DNA of 62,067 nt from Acidimicrobiales bacterium (GTDB taxonomy: Bacteria > Actinomycetota > Acidimicrobiia > Acidimicrobiales > MedAcidi-G1): contig JAERSW010000071.1 of assembly GCA_016845305.1 (NCBI GenBank), positions 1 to 62,067 on the forward strand. The letters are read 5' to 3'. Of this stretch, positions 44,189-54,064 are shown piece after piece. The notes beneath the pieces are model-generated. The model was given only the letters and a program-made list of their open reading frames with translations. It was not told the DNA's origin and searched no databases. The position numbers and the translations under genes are program-made. Numbering within the stretch: position 1 is the stretch's first letter; every line of letters begins with the position of its first letter.

Positions 44189-45069
44189 AGTCGTGACGTT
44201 TTCCTCATTGATTCGAACAACCCCTGAGGTCGGAATAGCAACACCACAATGACCAGGCCGAATACGGCCGAGTCGAGGAAGACACGCTGTCCTCGTGGCA
44301 GCAGGCTGAACACCATCGAGCCGGCGAAGCCCACGGCGAACCCGCCGGCCGCCGAGGCCGCCAGCCGGTTCATACCGCCGACGACGATGCCGACGAGCGC
44401 AATCAGGGTGATGAGGAGCCCGTACTCCGGGGTGACGACTGGTCGTTGGGGGGCGAAGAGAAACAGCGCTGCAGCGGCCAACAGTGCCGAGAGCACCGTG
44501 GCGCCCCGTACGACCAGTTCAGCGCGGATACCAAGGGTCTGGGCCATGATCGGATCCATCGCAGTTGCGCGCATCTGTAGGCCGATCGGGGTCCTGGTCA
44601 GCAGCAGTGAGACTGCCACCAGTAGGCCTCCTCCGATGCCAATTGCCATGAGCGTGACGATGCTGACCTTGATGTCGCCGACCTCAAACGCTGGTCGTGC
44701 CATCCACTCGAACAGGGCCATCGATTTGCCCTGTGTGCTCCACTTCTTCTGAGCGATGCTCCGCAGAAGGAAACTGACGGCGAATGTCATGATGAGCGTG
44801 GTGGTCGGAGCAGCGCCGCGCAGCGGCCGCAGAGCGAGGCGCTCGATCAGCAACGCCAGGATGGTCACGACGAGGGCGACGGCGGCCAGACGTGTGGGCG
44901 TCGGCCACGACGCCGTCAGGAAGAGCGTGTAGCCGCCGGCCATCAGGAGTTCACCGTGCGCGAAGTTGACAAGGCGCATGACGCCGAAGACAAGACCGAG
45001 GCCGAGAGCGACAAGGGCGTAGAGGACGCCGATGCCCACGGCGTCGACCAGGTACTGGAAATAGATCAT
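44185..45069 (-). CDS. livH: Branched-chain-type ABC permease LivH
   Basis: 294 residues; GLVFGVMRLVNFAHGELLMAGGY is the classic LivH opening, and AMDPIMAQTLGIR is the ATPase-contact loop. ATGA overlap at both ends links it to livF and livM. Forms the heteromeric pore with LivM. Confidence 0.9.
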   Translation of the reverse strand: MIYFQYLVDAVGIGVLYALVALGLGLVFGVMRLVNFAHGELLMAGGYTLFLTASWPTPTRLAAVALVVTILALLIERLALRPLRGAAPTTTLIMTFAVSFLLRSIAQKKWSTQGKSMALFEWMARPAFEVGDIKVSIVTLMAIGIGGGLLVAVSLLLTRTPIGLQMRATAMDPIMAQTLGIRAELVVRGATVLSALLAAAALFLFAPQRPVVTPEYGLLITLIALVGIVVGGMNRLAASAAGGFAVGFAGSMVFSLLPRGQRVFLDSAVFGLVIVVLLFRPQGLFESMRKTSRL

Positions 45070-45830
45070 CCGTCCGCGTCCTGGCTGGAACTGTGATCGA
45101 AGTAGGCGGCGCGGACACGGTCCTGGTCGATCGCTCGACCGTCCCCGAACCTGTCAGCGATCAGACCCCCAGCCAGGACAAGGGAGCGATCGGCGAACTC
45201 CATTGCCTTCTGGGCCCTCTGCTCGACCAGGAGTACAGCTGTTCCTGCGTCGCGAATCTCCGCTATGGACTCAAAGACGGCATCGATGATCAACGGGGCC
45301 AGGCCCAGCGACGGTTCGTCGAGGAGCAGAAGGTCGGGATCTGCCAGGAGCGCCCGGGCGATAGCCAACTGCTGTTGCTGACCGCCTGACAACAACCCGG
45401 CATGACGGTTTCTCCCCTCGGCGATGACAGGGAAGAGGGAGGCCACCCACCCCCGTGCTTCGGCAAGATCTGTCGAGGAAGATGGGCGTGAGATGGCGCC
45501 GAGTCGGAGATTCTCCTCGACCGTGAGTTCCCCAAAAATATGGCGCCCCTCGGGTACATATGCGATTCCGGATCGGGCCACCTTGTCGGGGGTCGCAGGT
45601 ATGAGGGAGTTCCCCCGCCAGATGATGTCGCCACTACTGAGTGGCTCTACACGCATGATTGCCTTGAGCAGCGTGCTCTTTCCAGCGCCGTTGGGGCCGA
45701 CGATGGCCACTACTTCGCCGGGAGCGATGCTCAGAGACACACCGCTGAGGGCTGGGACACCGCCGTACTCAACAGCGACGTCCAAGACGTCGAGGATCGG
45801 GGGGACGCCTGACGTGGGGGACGGGGGCAT
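45066..45830 (-). CDS. livF: Branched-chain-type ABC ATPase LivF
   Basis: 254 residues. Walker A GPNGAGKST, Q-loop region, signature LLSGGQQQQLAIARALL, Walker B LLLLDEPSLGLAP. GIAYVPEGRHIFGELTVEENL is the LivF mark. Six-base gap after livG. Hydrolyses ATP for import. Confidence 0.92.
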   Translation of the reverse strand: MPPSPTSGVPPILDVLDVAVEYGGVPALSGVSLSIAPGEVVAIVGPNGAGKSTLLKAIMRVEPLSSGDIIWRGNSLIPATPDKVARSGIAYVPEGRHIFGELTVEENLRLGAISRPSSSTDLAEARGWVASLFPVIAEGRNRHAGLLSGGQQQQLAIARALLADPDLLLLDEPSLGLAPLIIDAVFESIAEIRDAGTAVLLVEQRAQKAMEFADRSLVLAGGLIADRFGDGRAIDQDRVRAAYFDHSSSQDADG

Positions 45831-45836
45831 GGACGG

Positions 45837-46583
45837 TCAGGTGACGCCGAGGTATGCCTCGACGACCACCGGATGAGTCCTGATCCCGTCTGGTGTTCCC
45901 TCGGCAATCGTCGTTCCCTGGCTGAGGACGTGAACCCGATCGGAGCACCGCATCATCAATGGGACGTTGTGGTCAATCAGAATGATCCCAAGATTACGCT
46001 CGGCCCGGATGCGTTCGAGCACGGAGGCAAATAACTCGCCCTCCACTTCGTTGAGGCCGGCTGCTGGCTCGTCGAGGAGGAGAAACGAGGGTTGGGTGGC
46101 AAGCGCTCGGCCTACTCCGACGAGGCGTTCCAGGCCGTGTGAGAGAGTCCCAGCAAGCGTGTCCTCCCAGTCGCCGAGATCAAGAAGCTCGATGATCTCG
46201 TCGGTCTGAGTTCTGGCCGCCGTCGGGTTGATTCTGACCCCGAGAGCGGCCACCTCGACATTTTCGCGTGCAGACAGCATCGGGAATGAGTGCCCGTGCT
46301 GAAACGTGCGGGACATACCTGCACTGGCCAGACGCCTGGGGGACCAACCCGTCACGTCCACGGAACCAAGAAGGATCCGACCCTCGGTCGGAGCATCGAA
46401 GCCCGTGATCAGATTTACGAGAGTTGATTTTCCGGCGCCATTCGGCCCCATCAATCCGACCAGCTCACCCCGACGCACCGTCAGGTCAATGCTGCTGAGA
46501 GCAAGGATGCCTTCGAATGCACGGCAGAGGCCGCGTACCTTCAGGGCATCAGCGTCGAGGTGAGACGATCGTGTTCCTATCAC
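45837..46583 (-). CDS. livG: Branched-chain-type ABC ATPase LivG
   Basis: 248 residues. Walker A GPNGAGKST, Walker B LLLDEPAAGLN, IRTHPVVVEAYLGV end typical of LivG. The usual signature (LSGGQ) reads LSHGLERLVGVGRAL, the common LivG variant LSYGxQR-like. GTG 46583 overlaps the livK stop. Confidence 0.9.
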   Translation of the reverse strand: MIGTRSSHLDADALKVRGLCRAFEGILALSSIDLTVRRGELVGLMGPNGAGKSTLVNLITGFDAPTEGRILLGSVDVTGWSPRRLASAGMSRTFQHGHSFPMLSARENVEVAALGVRINPTAARTQTDEIIELLDLGDWEDTLAGTLSHGLERLVGVGRALATQPSFLLLDEPAAGLNEVEGELFASVLERIRAERNLGIILIDHNVPLMMRCSDRVHVLSQGTTIAEGTPDGIRTHPVVVEAYLGVT

Positions 46584-47914
46584 CGGGCAGGTGAGCTCGC
46601 TGCCATGAGTTCGACGAAGGCCGGAACGCCGTCTGTCACCGTGATGATTCGGTACTCGCGACCGGTGACGGTGTGGAGTTGGGGTGACAGGGTGATGTCG
46701 CCAGAAATGGTGGCGAGGCCGTCGAACGACTCGAATTGGTCGGCCAGGGCTTCGCCGTCGGTGGTGCCGGCCTGCTCGATTGCCGCGGCGATTGCTTGTA
46801 TCGCTGCAGCACCAGTGAGGAACCCGCCAGTTCCGGGCGCTGAACCAGCATCCGTCATTGCCGCGATCAGGTCATTGACCTCGGCGCTCGGATCGTCACC
46901 GAAAATCGAGGCGTAGGCCGAGAAGGTGAAGTTTGTCAGACCCTCGGGGTGCCAGAAGGTCCCGTCACCGGACCAGGGACTGTAGATGGAGATGTCCACG
47001 CCGGCGCTGCGGATTCCGCTGACTGCCGTGGTGATGTCCGGCGGGAACGTGCACAGGGCGATGACGTCGGCGTCGCCCGCGCCGGTCACGACCGTGGCGA
47101 GGTTGTTGACCGACCCGTCGAAGGACGTGAACCCCTCATTGGAGGCGATCACACCACCGAGCTCCTCGAAGCGCAGGGAAAAGGCGTCACACACGTTCTG
47201 GAAGTACACGAGGAGGTTGTCCGGGACGACGATTGCCGTTCGCAGACCCTGTGCATATGCGTGCTCGGCCAGCACAGCACCCTCATCCTGGGCAAGATTG
47301 CCGATGGTGAATGCCAGCCGTCCGACGTCGCCAAAGCGAGACGGCCCCATCTGGTCGGTGCCGATGCAAGGTGCCACGGTCAACACGCCTGCGTTGATCC
47401 CCTCCTGGATAGCCGGAGTGGCGAAGTCGACATCGCAGGTGGTGATCAGGATCTCAGCGCCGCGATCAAGCAGATCCAGGGCAGCGGCCTTGGTCTGCGC
47501 AGGGTCAAGTTCGGTATCGACTACTTCGAGTTGAATCTGTCGACCACCGATGCCTCCGGCAGCGTTGATATTCGCGATCGTGATCTTGGCGGCTGCCAGC
47601 GCCGGTGCATCGAAAGGCGCCATGTTGCTGGTGAGATCGATCGCCGCCCCGATGATGATCGGCGAGGCAGCCTCCTCACTCGCAACGTCACCCCCGGCAG
47701 AGGCATCGGCGGACTCGTCGGGCTCTGCGGACTCGTGGTGCTCGGCGCCCTCGTCGGGCTCTGCCGACTCTCCGCCGCCTGTGGAGCCCCCCGTATCGGT
47801 AGTGATGGCCTCCGATGCGGTTGGCTCGCCGCTGTCGTCACCACATCCTGCCGCCGCCAGCGACAAGACAACTAGTACCGCTATCAATCGCCATCCATAC
47901 TCACGAAGCCGCAT
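46580..47914 (-). CDS. Substrate-binding lipoprotein LivK-type
   Basis: 444 residues: signal and lipobox SLAAAGC (Cys24), a Ser/Glu/Asp-rich linker of about 60 residues (SAEPDEGAEHHESAEPDES), then a periplasmic-binding fold of the leucine-binding type (IIIGAAIDLTSNMAPFDAP, AQTKAAALDLLDRGAEILI). The long acidic linker is unusual. GGGAGGGGAG precedes ATG 47914. First gene of the importer operon with promoter at 47984-48013. Confidence 0.88.
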   Translation of the reverse strand: MRLREYGWRLIAVLVVLSLAAAGCGDDSGEPTASEAITTDTGGSTGGGESAEPDEGAEHHESAEPDESADASAGGDVASEEAASPIIIGAAIDLTSNMAPFDAPALAAAKITIANINAAGGIGGRQIQLEVVDTELDPAQTKAAALDLLDRGAEILITTCDVDFATPAIQEGINAGVLTVAPCIGTDQMGPSRFGDVGRLAFTIGNLAQDEGAVLAEHAYAQGLRTAIVVPDNLLVYFQNVCDAFSLRFEELGGVIASNEGFTSFDGSVNNLATVVTGAGDADVIALCTFPPDITTAVSGIRSAGVDISIYSPWSGDGTFWHPEGLTNFTFSAYASIFGDDPSAEVNDLIAAMTDAGSAPGTGGFLTGAAAIQAIAAAIEQAGTTDGEALADQFESFDGLATISGDITLSPQLHTVTGREYRIITVTDGVPAFVELMAASSPAR

Positions 47915-47983
47915 GAGAACTCCCCTCCCGTTTCCTTGGCGTTGACACGCCATCGTGCTCCTGCACGTGCAGAGGCATCGGTC

Positions 47984-48013
47984 GGTATATCACGAAAGTA
48001 TTACGGTCGTCAA
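47984..48013 (-). promoter_or_regulatory. Sigma70-type promoter of the liv operon
   Basis: Minus strand: TTGACG (48008-48013), 18 bases, TATACC (47984-47989). The -35 lies in TTGACGACCG, which is repeated in the promoter at 48944. Confidence 0.6.
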
Positions 48014-48044
48014 GGATTAGGTACGCAGGCCATGGGTTGGCGAC

Positions 48045-48899
48045 CTATCCGCCAGCAGAATCCAGTACCGATGCGAGGTACACCCTTGCGGGTCCCTCCA
48101 GGCGAGAACGCAGCCGGCTGAAGAGGAAGAAGGCGTCTGATCGTATTTCGGCGAACGGGGTCACGGCATCGGGCATGCCCGGGTCGCGGAAGACGATCTG
48201 TCGCCAGTCCTGCAGGAGGCGGATGTAGTCCACGAATGCCTCGGGCCAGTTCTCCTCGGCAATTCGACCACTGGGCGCCTTGGTCTGCCACCTCCCGAGT
48301 GTGCCCTGGTGGTGGCTGAAGAAATCCTGGTACTCCTCGCCGAGCGGCCCCATATCCCAGGTGCGATGGACCAATTCCTCAAGACTGTCGAATCCTGCGT
48401 AACGCCCTTCAAACATCGAGGCATATTTCGTCAACCCGTACCGCTCGAGCATGCGTCTGGCGTCAGGAGCGGCCTTCGCTGGAGCAAGCCAGGCTCCGGG
48501 GCTGGCTGGACCGAAGCCCAATGAGCTCAGGCGACTTCGCATGATGTGGCGCTTCTCGCGCTGGGACTCGGGGATGCTGAACAATATGATCGCCCAGTTG
48601 TCGATGTCATCTGTCGCTCCGGGTGCGTCGAACAACCGACGATCACCGTCGAGCAGCACCGCGAGAAGTTGGTCCGAGGCCTGGTAGCCCGCCCGGCCGC
48701 CACGTTTTTCGGAGACCAGGAGACCTGCCTTCTTGAGGCGAGCGATCGCTGACCGAGCGACCGGCAGGTCAACGCCGGCGACATCCAGCAGTTTGAGCAG
48801 ATCCGCTACCGCCAGCCAGTCATCGAAGTCGCGCGCGAATGCCCCGTAGATGGTGATCGTGTAGTCGCGGGTGGTGTACGTGCGGGGAGTCGAGCTCAT
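48045..48899 (-). CDS. PaaX-family transcriptional regulator
   Basis: 284 residues. PaaX-like layout: N-terminal winged helix (RTYTTRDYTITIYGAF, SAIARLKKAGLLVSEKRGGRAGY), middle PaaX domain (WAIILFSIPESQREKRHIMRSRLSSLGFGPASPGAWLAP) and C-terminal region with FVDYIRLLQDWRQIVFRDPGMP. PaaX represses phenylacetate genes and responds to phenylacetyl-CoA; here an aryl-CoA such as anthraniloyl-CoA is the expected effector. Divergent from the catabolic operon. Confidence 0.85.
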   Translation of the reverse strand: MSSTPRTYTTRDYTITIYGAFARDFDDWLAVADLLKLLDVAGVDLPVARSAIARLKKAGLLVSEKRGGRAGYQASDQLLAVLLDGDRRLFDAPGATDDIDNWAIILFSIPESQREKRHIMRSRLSSLGFGPASPGAWLAPAKAAPDARRMLERYGLTKYASMFEGRYAGFDSLEELVHRTWDMGPLGEEYQDFFSHHQGTLGRWQTKAPSGRIAEENWPEAFVDYIRLLQDWRQIVFRDPGMPDAVTPFAEIRSDAFFLFSRLRSRLEGPARVYLASVLDSAGG

Positions 48900-49074
48900 T
48901 GGAGCCGACCCAAGTCAGCCTTTGTCCGAAAAGTGTCGATAATTTGACGACCGCCACCATTTCTGCCATAGTGCTTCTGGGATGGCGTCATAGGGGCGTC
49001 ACAGTACCTGCATGTACGAGCGGCGACAGGATTCTCCAGTCGTGCTCGAGAGTGTTGACACCGGAGGAGACATC
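48900..49074. promoter_or_regulatory. Divergent control region of the catabolic operon
   Basis: Plus-strand promoter TTGACG (48944-48949), 17 bases, CATAGT (48967-48972), then a leader of about 95 bases to GTG 49075. TTGACGACCG overlaps the -35, and the paaX-like gene starts just left, so this is the likely operator. Confidence 0.55.
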
Positions 49075-50187
49075 GTGACTCAGGCTCTAACTGACGGAAT
49101 CGGATTCAAGCTTGGCCTATTCTCGGCCAACTGTTCGGGCGGCTTGGCGGTGACGAAGGCACCGGACCGTTGGAGTGCTAGTTGGGAGGACAACCTCCAA
49201 CTTGCCCAGCTTGCTGATGAGGTTGGCATCGACTTCCTGCTACCGATCGCCCGGTGGATCGGGTATGGCGGCGACACCAATTTTCATGGCAGCGTCCTCG
49301 AGACCATCACATGGGCTGGCGGCCTGCTCGCTGCCACCGAGCGCATAACGATCTTCGCCACGACGCACACGTTCTGCAACCACCCGATCGTGGCTGCCAA
49401 GCAGATAGCCACCATCGACCAGATCGGGAGCGGAAGAGCCGGAATCAACGTCGTTGCCGGGTGGAACAAGCCAGAATATGACACCTTCGGAATCGGTCTG
49501 CCCGAAGAACACGATGATCGCTACGCCTTTGCACAGGAGTGGCTGGACATCGTGAAGAAGATCTGGAGTGACGACGAGCCATTCGACTGGCAGGGTGATG
49601 CCTTCCAACTCCAGCACGTCGAGAGCATGCCAAAGCCGGTGGGCGGCGGCGTGCCAATCCTCAATGCTGGTTCCTCTGACCAGGGTCGGGACTTTGCGGC
49701 GCGCAACGCCAACTTCGTGTTCACGATCGTGGGTGCTCCCGAGGACGGCCTCGAGCTCGTCCCTGCCCTGAAGAAGAATGCTCTCGAGAAGTACGGCCGC
49801 CAGTCTGGAGTATTGACCCTCGGCCACTGCGTCGTACGCCCCACCGAGCAGGAAGCCCTGGACTTTCTTAACTACTACGCCGATGAGCAGGCCGATTGGG
49901 ATGCCGTCGACAACCTGATGGAACTGCAGGGCTTGCATGCCCAGTCGTTCACTTCGGAGATGCTCGAGATGTTCCGCGGCCGTTTCGCTGCGGGACACGG
50001 TTCCTGTCCCGTGATCGGCAACCCCGATCAGGTCGCCGACGAGATTGAGAAGTTTGCGAAGGCGGGCTTCGACGGGATGACCCTGTCGTTCATGAACTAC
50101 AACGCTGAACTGCCGTACTTTGCTGAAGAGGTGCTGCCGCGCCTCGAGGCCAAGGGCGTGCGTGTTCCCAGCCAACGGGCCGTCTGA
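49075..50187 (+). CDS. RutA/SfnG-like LLM flavin monooxygenase
   Basis: 370 residues. FKLGLFSANCSGGLAVTKAP and IDFLLPIARWIGYGGDTNFHG, INVVAGWNKPEYDTFGI and the end GFDGMTLSFMNYNAELPYF match the pyrimidine-oxygenase/dimethylsulfone-monooxygenase (RutA/SfnG) branch, whose flavin-N5-oxide chemistry can cleave amides. It could open an indole-derived lactam. GTG 49075 has GGAGGA 6 bases upstream and is preferred to ATG 49012. First gene of an eleven-kb operon to 59939. Confidence 0.82.
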   Translation: MTQALTDGIGFKLGLFSANCSGGLAVTKAPDRWSASWEDNLQLAQLADEVGIDFLLPIARWIGYGGDTNFHGSVLETITWAGGLLAATERITIFATTHTFCNHPIVAAKQIATIDQIGSGRAGINVVAGWNKPEYDTFGIGLPEEHDDRYAFAQEWLDIVKKIWSDDEPFDWQGDAFQLQHVESMPKPVGGGVPILNAGSSDQGRDFAARNANFVFTIVGAPEDGLELVPALKKNALEKYGRQSGVLTLGHCVVRPTEQEALDFLNYYADEQADWDAVDNLMELQGLHAQSFTSEMLEMFRGRFAAGHGSCPVIGNPDQVADEIEKFAKAGFDGMTLSFMNYNAELPYFAEEVLPRLEAKGVRVPSQRAV

Positions 50188-50225
50188 GCCACCGTCTCAC
50201 TAGCGTTTGCCCGAGGACCGGACGT

Positions 50226-51827
50226 ATGGCCTCTGACGCCATTGTGATCGGTAGTGGGATCAACGGTCTCGTGGGTGCTGCACTGCTGGCGCTCGACGGA
50301 TGGCAGGTCACGGTGATCGAGGCCGATGACCGGCTAGGTGGAGCGATCCGTACTGACGCCGAGGTCTTTGATGGCTACACCGTCGAGTTGCTCTCGAGTT
50401 GGCATCCGCTGTTCGTCGGTGGGCCAGCCTACGGTGAGCTCGAACCTGAGCTCACCAAGCGCGGCGTGAGGTATCTGAACACCGACAAGCCGACTGGCGT
50501 CGCCTGCCTGGACGGCTCCGCTGTGCTTTCGACGGACCCAGAGGAGACCGGTGCGATGTTCTCCCGGTTGGGGGATCGTGAAGCCTGGGATACCACCATG
50601 GCCGACTTCGGTTCAAAGGTGGATCTTGCATTCGGACTGCTTGGAACCGACTTCTGGCGAAGGTCGGCATTGAAGTTCGGATGGAAGGCGCTCCGACAAC
50701 TCGGTTCTCGGGGAGTGGTGGCGAGCGGCGCCGAACTCCTCGAGCCCGCATCGGGGTGGCTCCGACGCGACTTCACTTCACCGGTTTCCCATGCGCTTCT
50801 GGCGCCGTGGGCACTTCACAACGGGCTCGGTCCGGATGATGCGTCCAGTGCCTTCATCAGCAAGGTGATCACGACAGCACTGCTCGGTGGCGGAATGCCG
50901 ATCCCTCAGGGTGGCGGCATCCGACTCGTCGAGGCCCTGTCTGCCATCGTGATCGACAATGGGGGGGCCGTGATGACCTCTACCGAGGTCACGAAGATTA
51001 ATGTCGTCAACGGAACGGCGACAGGCGTGGAGACGGCAGACGGTGAGACCCATTTGGCGGCCAGGGCGATCCTCGCCTCGGTCGGTCCGACGGCCCTGTA
51101 CCGGGGACTCCTGGGAGCGGCTGCACCTGACCCCCGGAAGGTGGAGTCCGCAGACCGATTCTCCCCCGGGCGGTCCGCAATGCAGATCCATCTGGCGCTC
51201 AGTGAGCCGCCCCGATGGGTGGACGAGGAACTGGGTGAGGTCGCGATCGTCCATGTTCTGGACGGTCTCGACTCCCTGTCGGCATCGGTCAACGCTGCCT
51301 GGAGGGGGCTCCTGCCAGCGCACCCAACGATCGCCGTGGGACAACCCGTCACGGTGGACCCGAGTCGCGCCCCCGATGGAGCTGGGTTGCTCTGGCTTCA
51401 GCTTCAGGAACTACCAAACAAGATCAGGGGCGATGAGGCTGGAGAGATCGAGCCCGGCGACGGATCCTGGGCCGAGGCGACTCGAGATGCGTTCGCCGAT
51501 CGTGTCCTGACGCGACTCGGGCCCTACATATCCAACATCGGGAGTGCCGTCACGGATCGAGTCGTCCTCGGGCCAAGCGAGCTGGAGGGTCTGAACCGGA
51601 ATCTGGTGGGTGGAGACCCCTATGGCGGCGACTGTCGTGTCCATCAGTTCGCTCCGTGGCGACCACTCGACATCGGGACCGGACATAGGACAGGTGTCGA
51701 GCGTCTCTGGCACATCGGCGCCTCGACCCACCCGGGCCCCGGTCTTGGCGGTGGCTCCGGTTACATGGTCGCGTCCCGCCTGAGAGAGGGACGACGCAGT
51801 GGTCGCCGTCGCCTGAGCCGGCGATGA
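50226..51827 (+). CDS. FAD-dependent phytoene-desaturase-like oxidoreductase
   Basis: 533 residues: AIVIGSGINGLVGAALLALDG (FAD Rossmann site) and EADDRLGGAIRT, with the C-terminal HIGASTHPGPGLGGGSGYM motif of the phytoene desaturase/PYROXD2 group. Probably dehydrogenates a cyclic intermediate. GAGGACC lies before the ATG. The role in the pathway is uncertain. Confidence 0.8.
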   Translation: MASDAIVIGSGINGLVGAALLALDGWQVTVIEADDRLGGAIRTDAEVFDGYTVELLSSWHPLFVGGPAYGELEPELTKRGVRYLNTDKPTGVACLDGSAVLSTDPEETGAMFSRLGDREAWDTTMADFGSKVDLAFGLLGTDFWRRSALKFGWKALRQLGSRGVVASGAELLEPASGWLRRDFTSPVSHALLAPWALHNGLGPDDASSAFISKVITTALLGGGMPIPQGGGIRLVEALSAIVIDNGGAVMTSTEVTKINVVNGTATGVETADGETHLAARAILASVGPTALYRGLLGAAAPDPRKVESADRFSPGRSAMQIHLALSEPPRWVDEELGEVAIVHVLDGLDSLSASVNAAWRGLLPAHPTIAVGQPVTVDPSRAPDGAGLLWLQLQELPNKIRGDEAGEIEPGDGSWAEATRDAFADRVLTRLGPYISNIGSAVTDRVVLGPSELEGLNRNLVGGDPYGGDCRVHQFAPWRPLDIGTGHRTGVERLWHIGASTHPGPGLGGGSGYMVASRLREGRRSGRRRLSRR

Positions 51828-51892
51828 GTACTGCATGACCCCATCAAGTATTCGTACGCCCATCCGATCAATCGCAATGACAGAGAGGCTCT

Positions 51893-54064
51893 GTGGTGGC
51901 TGAGCGATCATTCGCAGTAGAGGTCGAACAACTCCGGGTTGGTGCCGGCGAGACCTTCGTGGGGGAGGGGATACTCGCCGTGGCGAAGGGCCTTCTCGAG
52001 GCGGGCGTGTCCTACGTCGGCGGCTACCAGGGCGCCCCAATCTCCCATCTCATGGATGTCTTCGGTGACGCCCATGAGATCCTCGGCGAACTCGGCGTCT
52101 ATTTCGAGAACTCAGCGTCAGAGGCGACGGCAGCCGCAATGCTCGCAGCATCGGTCAACTACCCGATGCGCGGCGCCGTGACCTTCAAGTCGACCGTGGG
52201 AACGAACGTCGCGTCGGATGCGCTCGCCAATCTCTCCAGCGGGGGAGTAACGGGTGGGGCATTGATCATCGTCGGCGAGGACTACGGCGAAGGTTCCTCC
52301 ATCATGCAGGAGCGGTCCCATGCCTTCGCCATGAAGTCGCAGATGTGGCTTCTCGATCCAAGGCCCAATCTCACTGCCATCGTAAATGCGGTTCAGAATG
52401 GCTTCGAGCTTTCAGAGGCCAGCAACACGCCGGTGATGCTCGAGTTGCGACTGCGTTCGTGCCATCTCCATGGGCAGTTCGAGGCGAGGGACAACAGGTC
52501 ACCTGCGATGTTGGTCAGGGAAGCCGTGGAGAATCCGAAACGGGACCTCGGCCGCATAGTTCTTCCGCCAGCGAGCTTCGTTCACGAGGATGAGAAGGTG
52601 AAGAGCCGCTGGCCGGCGGCAGTCGAGTTCATCGTGGAGAACAAGATGAACGAGACATTCGGACCAGTCGATGGTGACGTCGGTCTGATCGTTCAGGGCG
52701 GCCTCTACAACACGCTGAACCGGGCCCAGGAACTCCTCGGATGCTCCGACGCATTCGGAAACACGGACCTGCCTGTGTACGTGATGAACGTGACATATCC
52801 GGTCGTGGATCAGGAGATCCTCGAGTTCTGCTCTGGCAAGCAAGCCGTACTGTTGCTTGAGGAGGGCCAGCCGGACTTCATCGAGCAGAACCTGCATGCA
52901 ATCCTGCGGCGAGCCGATTGCTCGACGATCCTCCACGGCAAGGATCTGCTCGCCTTGGCAGGCGAGTACACCGCACAGGTCGTCACTGGTGGTGTTGCAG
53001 CCTTCCTCGACCGATACGCCCCGGAGCACATACGGCATCGTCCCGACTTGCTGCTAGACCCCTCCGATCCAGCCAGTCCGATAGCACCCAGGGCCGAGGT
53101 CGACGCAGTCCTCCCTCGTCCTCCAGGGTTCTGTACGGGCTGCCCCGAGCGACCGATCTTTTCGGCCCTCAAGCTCGCGGAGGAGGAAATAGGGAATCAT
53201 CACATCAGCGCCGACATCGGCTGCCATCTGTTCTCGATCAATGCTCCGTTTGACATCGGCGCCACCACCATGGGTTACGGCCTTGGATCTGCAGGTGCAT
53301 CAGCGCTGAACTCCAGTGACGCCGAGCGACGGACCATTGCTGTCATGGGCGACGGTGGGTTCTGGCACAACGGCCTGACCAGCGGAGTGGGCAACGCTGT
53401 CTTCAACCAGTCCGACCAACTTCTGGTGGTCGTCGACAATGCGTACAGCGCGGCGACCGGTGGTCAGGATCTGCTGTCGTCTGAGGCTGACAACCCGAAT
53501 CGATCAACAAGACATGCGATAGAGGCCGCCGTTCGAGGCGTCGGTGTCGAATGGGTCGAGACCGTGAACGACACCTATGACGTCGACACATTGAAGAAGA
53601 CCTTCATCGAGGCGCTCACGACCGAGGAGAAGGGCCCCAAGGTCATCGTGGCCCAGAGCGAGTGTCAACTGAACCTGCAGCGTCGGGTCAAGCCGCAGAG
53701 GGTCAAGGACGTGGAGGCTGGGAATCGAGTCGTTGAGGAGCGTTTCGGCATCGATCCGGAAACATGCACAGGTGATCACGCCTGCATCCGGATTTCCGGG
53801 TGTCCGTCGTTGTCGATCACAGCCAACCCGGATCCGATGCGAACCAGCCCGGTGGCGACCATCTTGAATTCGTGCGTCGGTTGCGGAGTCTGTGGAGCGA
53901 ACGCACATGCGGCATCCCTGTGTCCGTCCTTCTACAGAACCGAGGTCGTGCACAACCCGAAGTGGATCGAGCGGATGCGAGCGCGCTCTCGTCATTGGCT
54001 TACGTTGCGGCTGTCCAAGGGGATAGAGCGCCGCGCCGCACGATACGAACCGGTCACACCTTGA
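51893..54064 (+). CDS. iorA: Indolepyruvate-type ferredoxin oxidoreductase, alpha subunit
   Basis: 723 residues. Converts an aryl 2-oxoacid, CoA and oxidised ferredoxin to aryl-CoA, CO2 and reduced ferredoxin. N-terminal TPP-domain part SYVGGYQGAPISHLMD; TPP motif AVMGDGGFWHNGLTSG; then two ferredoxin-type clusters near residues 624 and 661 (CTGDHACIRISGC; CVGCGVCGANAHAASLC). The YQGAPISHLMD segment is typical. Start GTG 51893 or 51896. Adjacent iorB overlaps by TTGA. Confidence 0.88.
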   Translation: MVAERSFAVEVEQLRVGAGETFVGEGILAVAKGLLEAGVSYVGGYQGAPISHLMDVFGDAHEILGELGVYFENSASEATAAAMLAASVNYPMRGAVTFKSTVGTNVASDALANLSSGGVTGGALIIVGEDYGEGSSIMQERSHAFAMKSQMWLLDPRPNLTAIVNAVQNGFELSEASNTPVMLELRLRSCHLHGQFEARDNRSPAMLVREAVENPKRDLGRIVLPPASFVHEDEKVKSRWPAAVEFIVENKMNETFGPVDGDVGLIVQGGLYNTLNRAQELLGCSDAFGNTDLPVYVMNVTYPVVDQEILEFCSGKQAVLLLEEGQPDFIEQNLHAILRRADCSTILHGKDLLALAGEYTAQVVTGGVAAFLDRYAPEHIRHRPDLLLDPSDPASPIAPRAEVDAVLPRPPGFCTGCPERPIFSALKLAEEEIGNHHISADIGCHLFSINAPFDIGATTMGYGLGSAGASALNSSDAERRTIAVMGDGGFWHNGLTSGVGNAVFNQSDQLLVVVDNAYSAATGGQDLLSSEADNPNRSTRHAIEAAVRGVGVEWVETVNDTYDVDTLKKTFIEALTTEEKGPKVIVAQSECQLNLQRRVKPQRVKDVEAGNRVVEERFGIDPETCTGDHACIRISGCPSLSITANPDPMRTSPVATILNSCVGCGVCGANAHAASLCPSFYRTEVVHNPKWIERMRARSRHWLTLRLSKGIERRAARYEPVTP

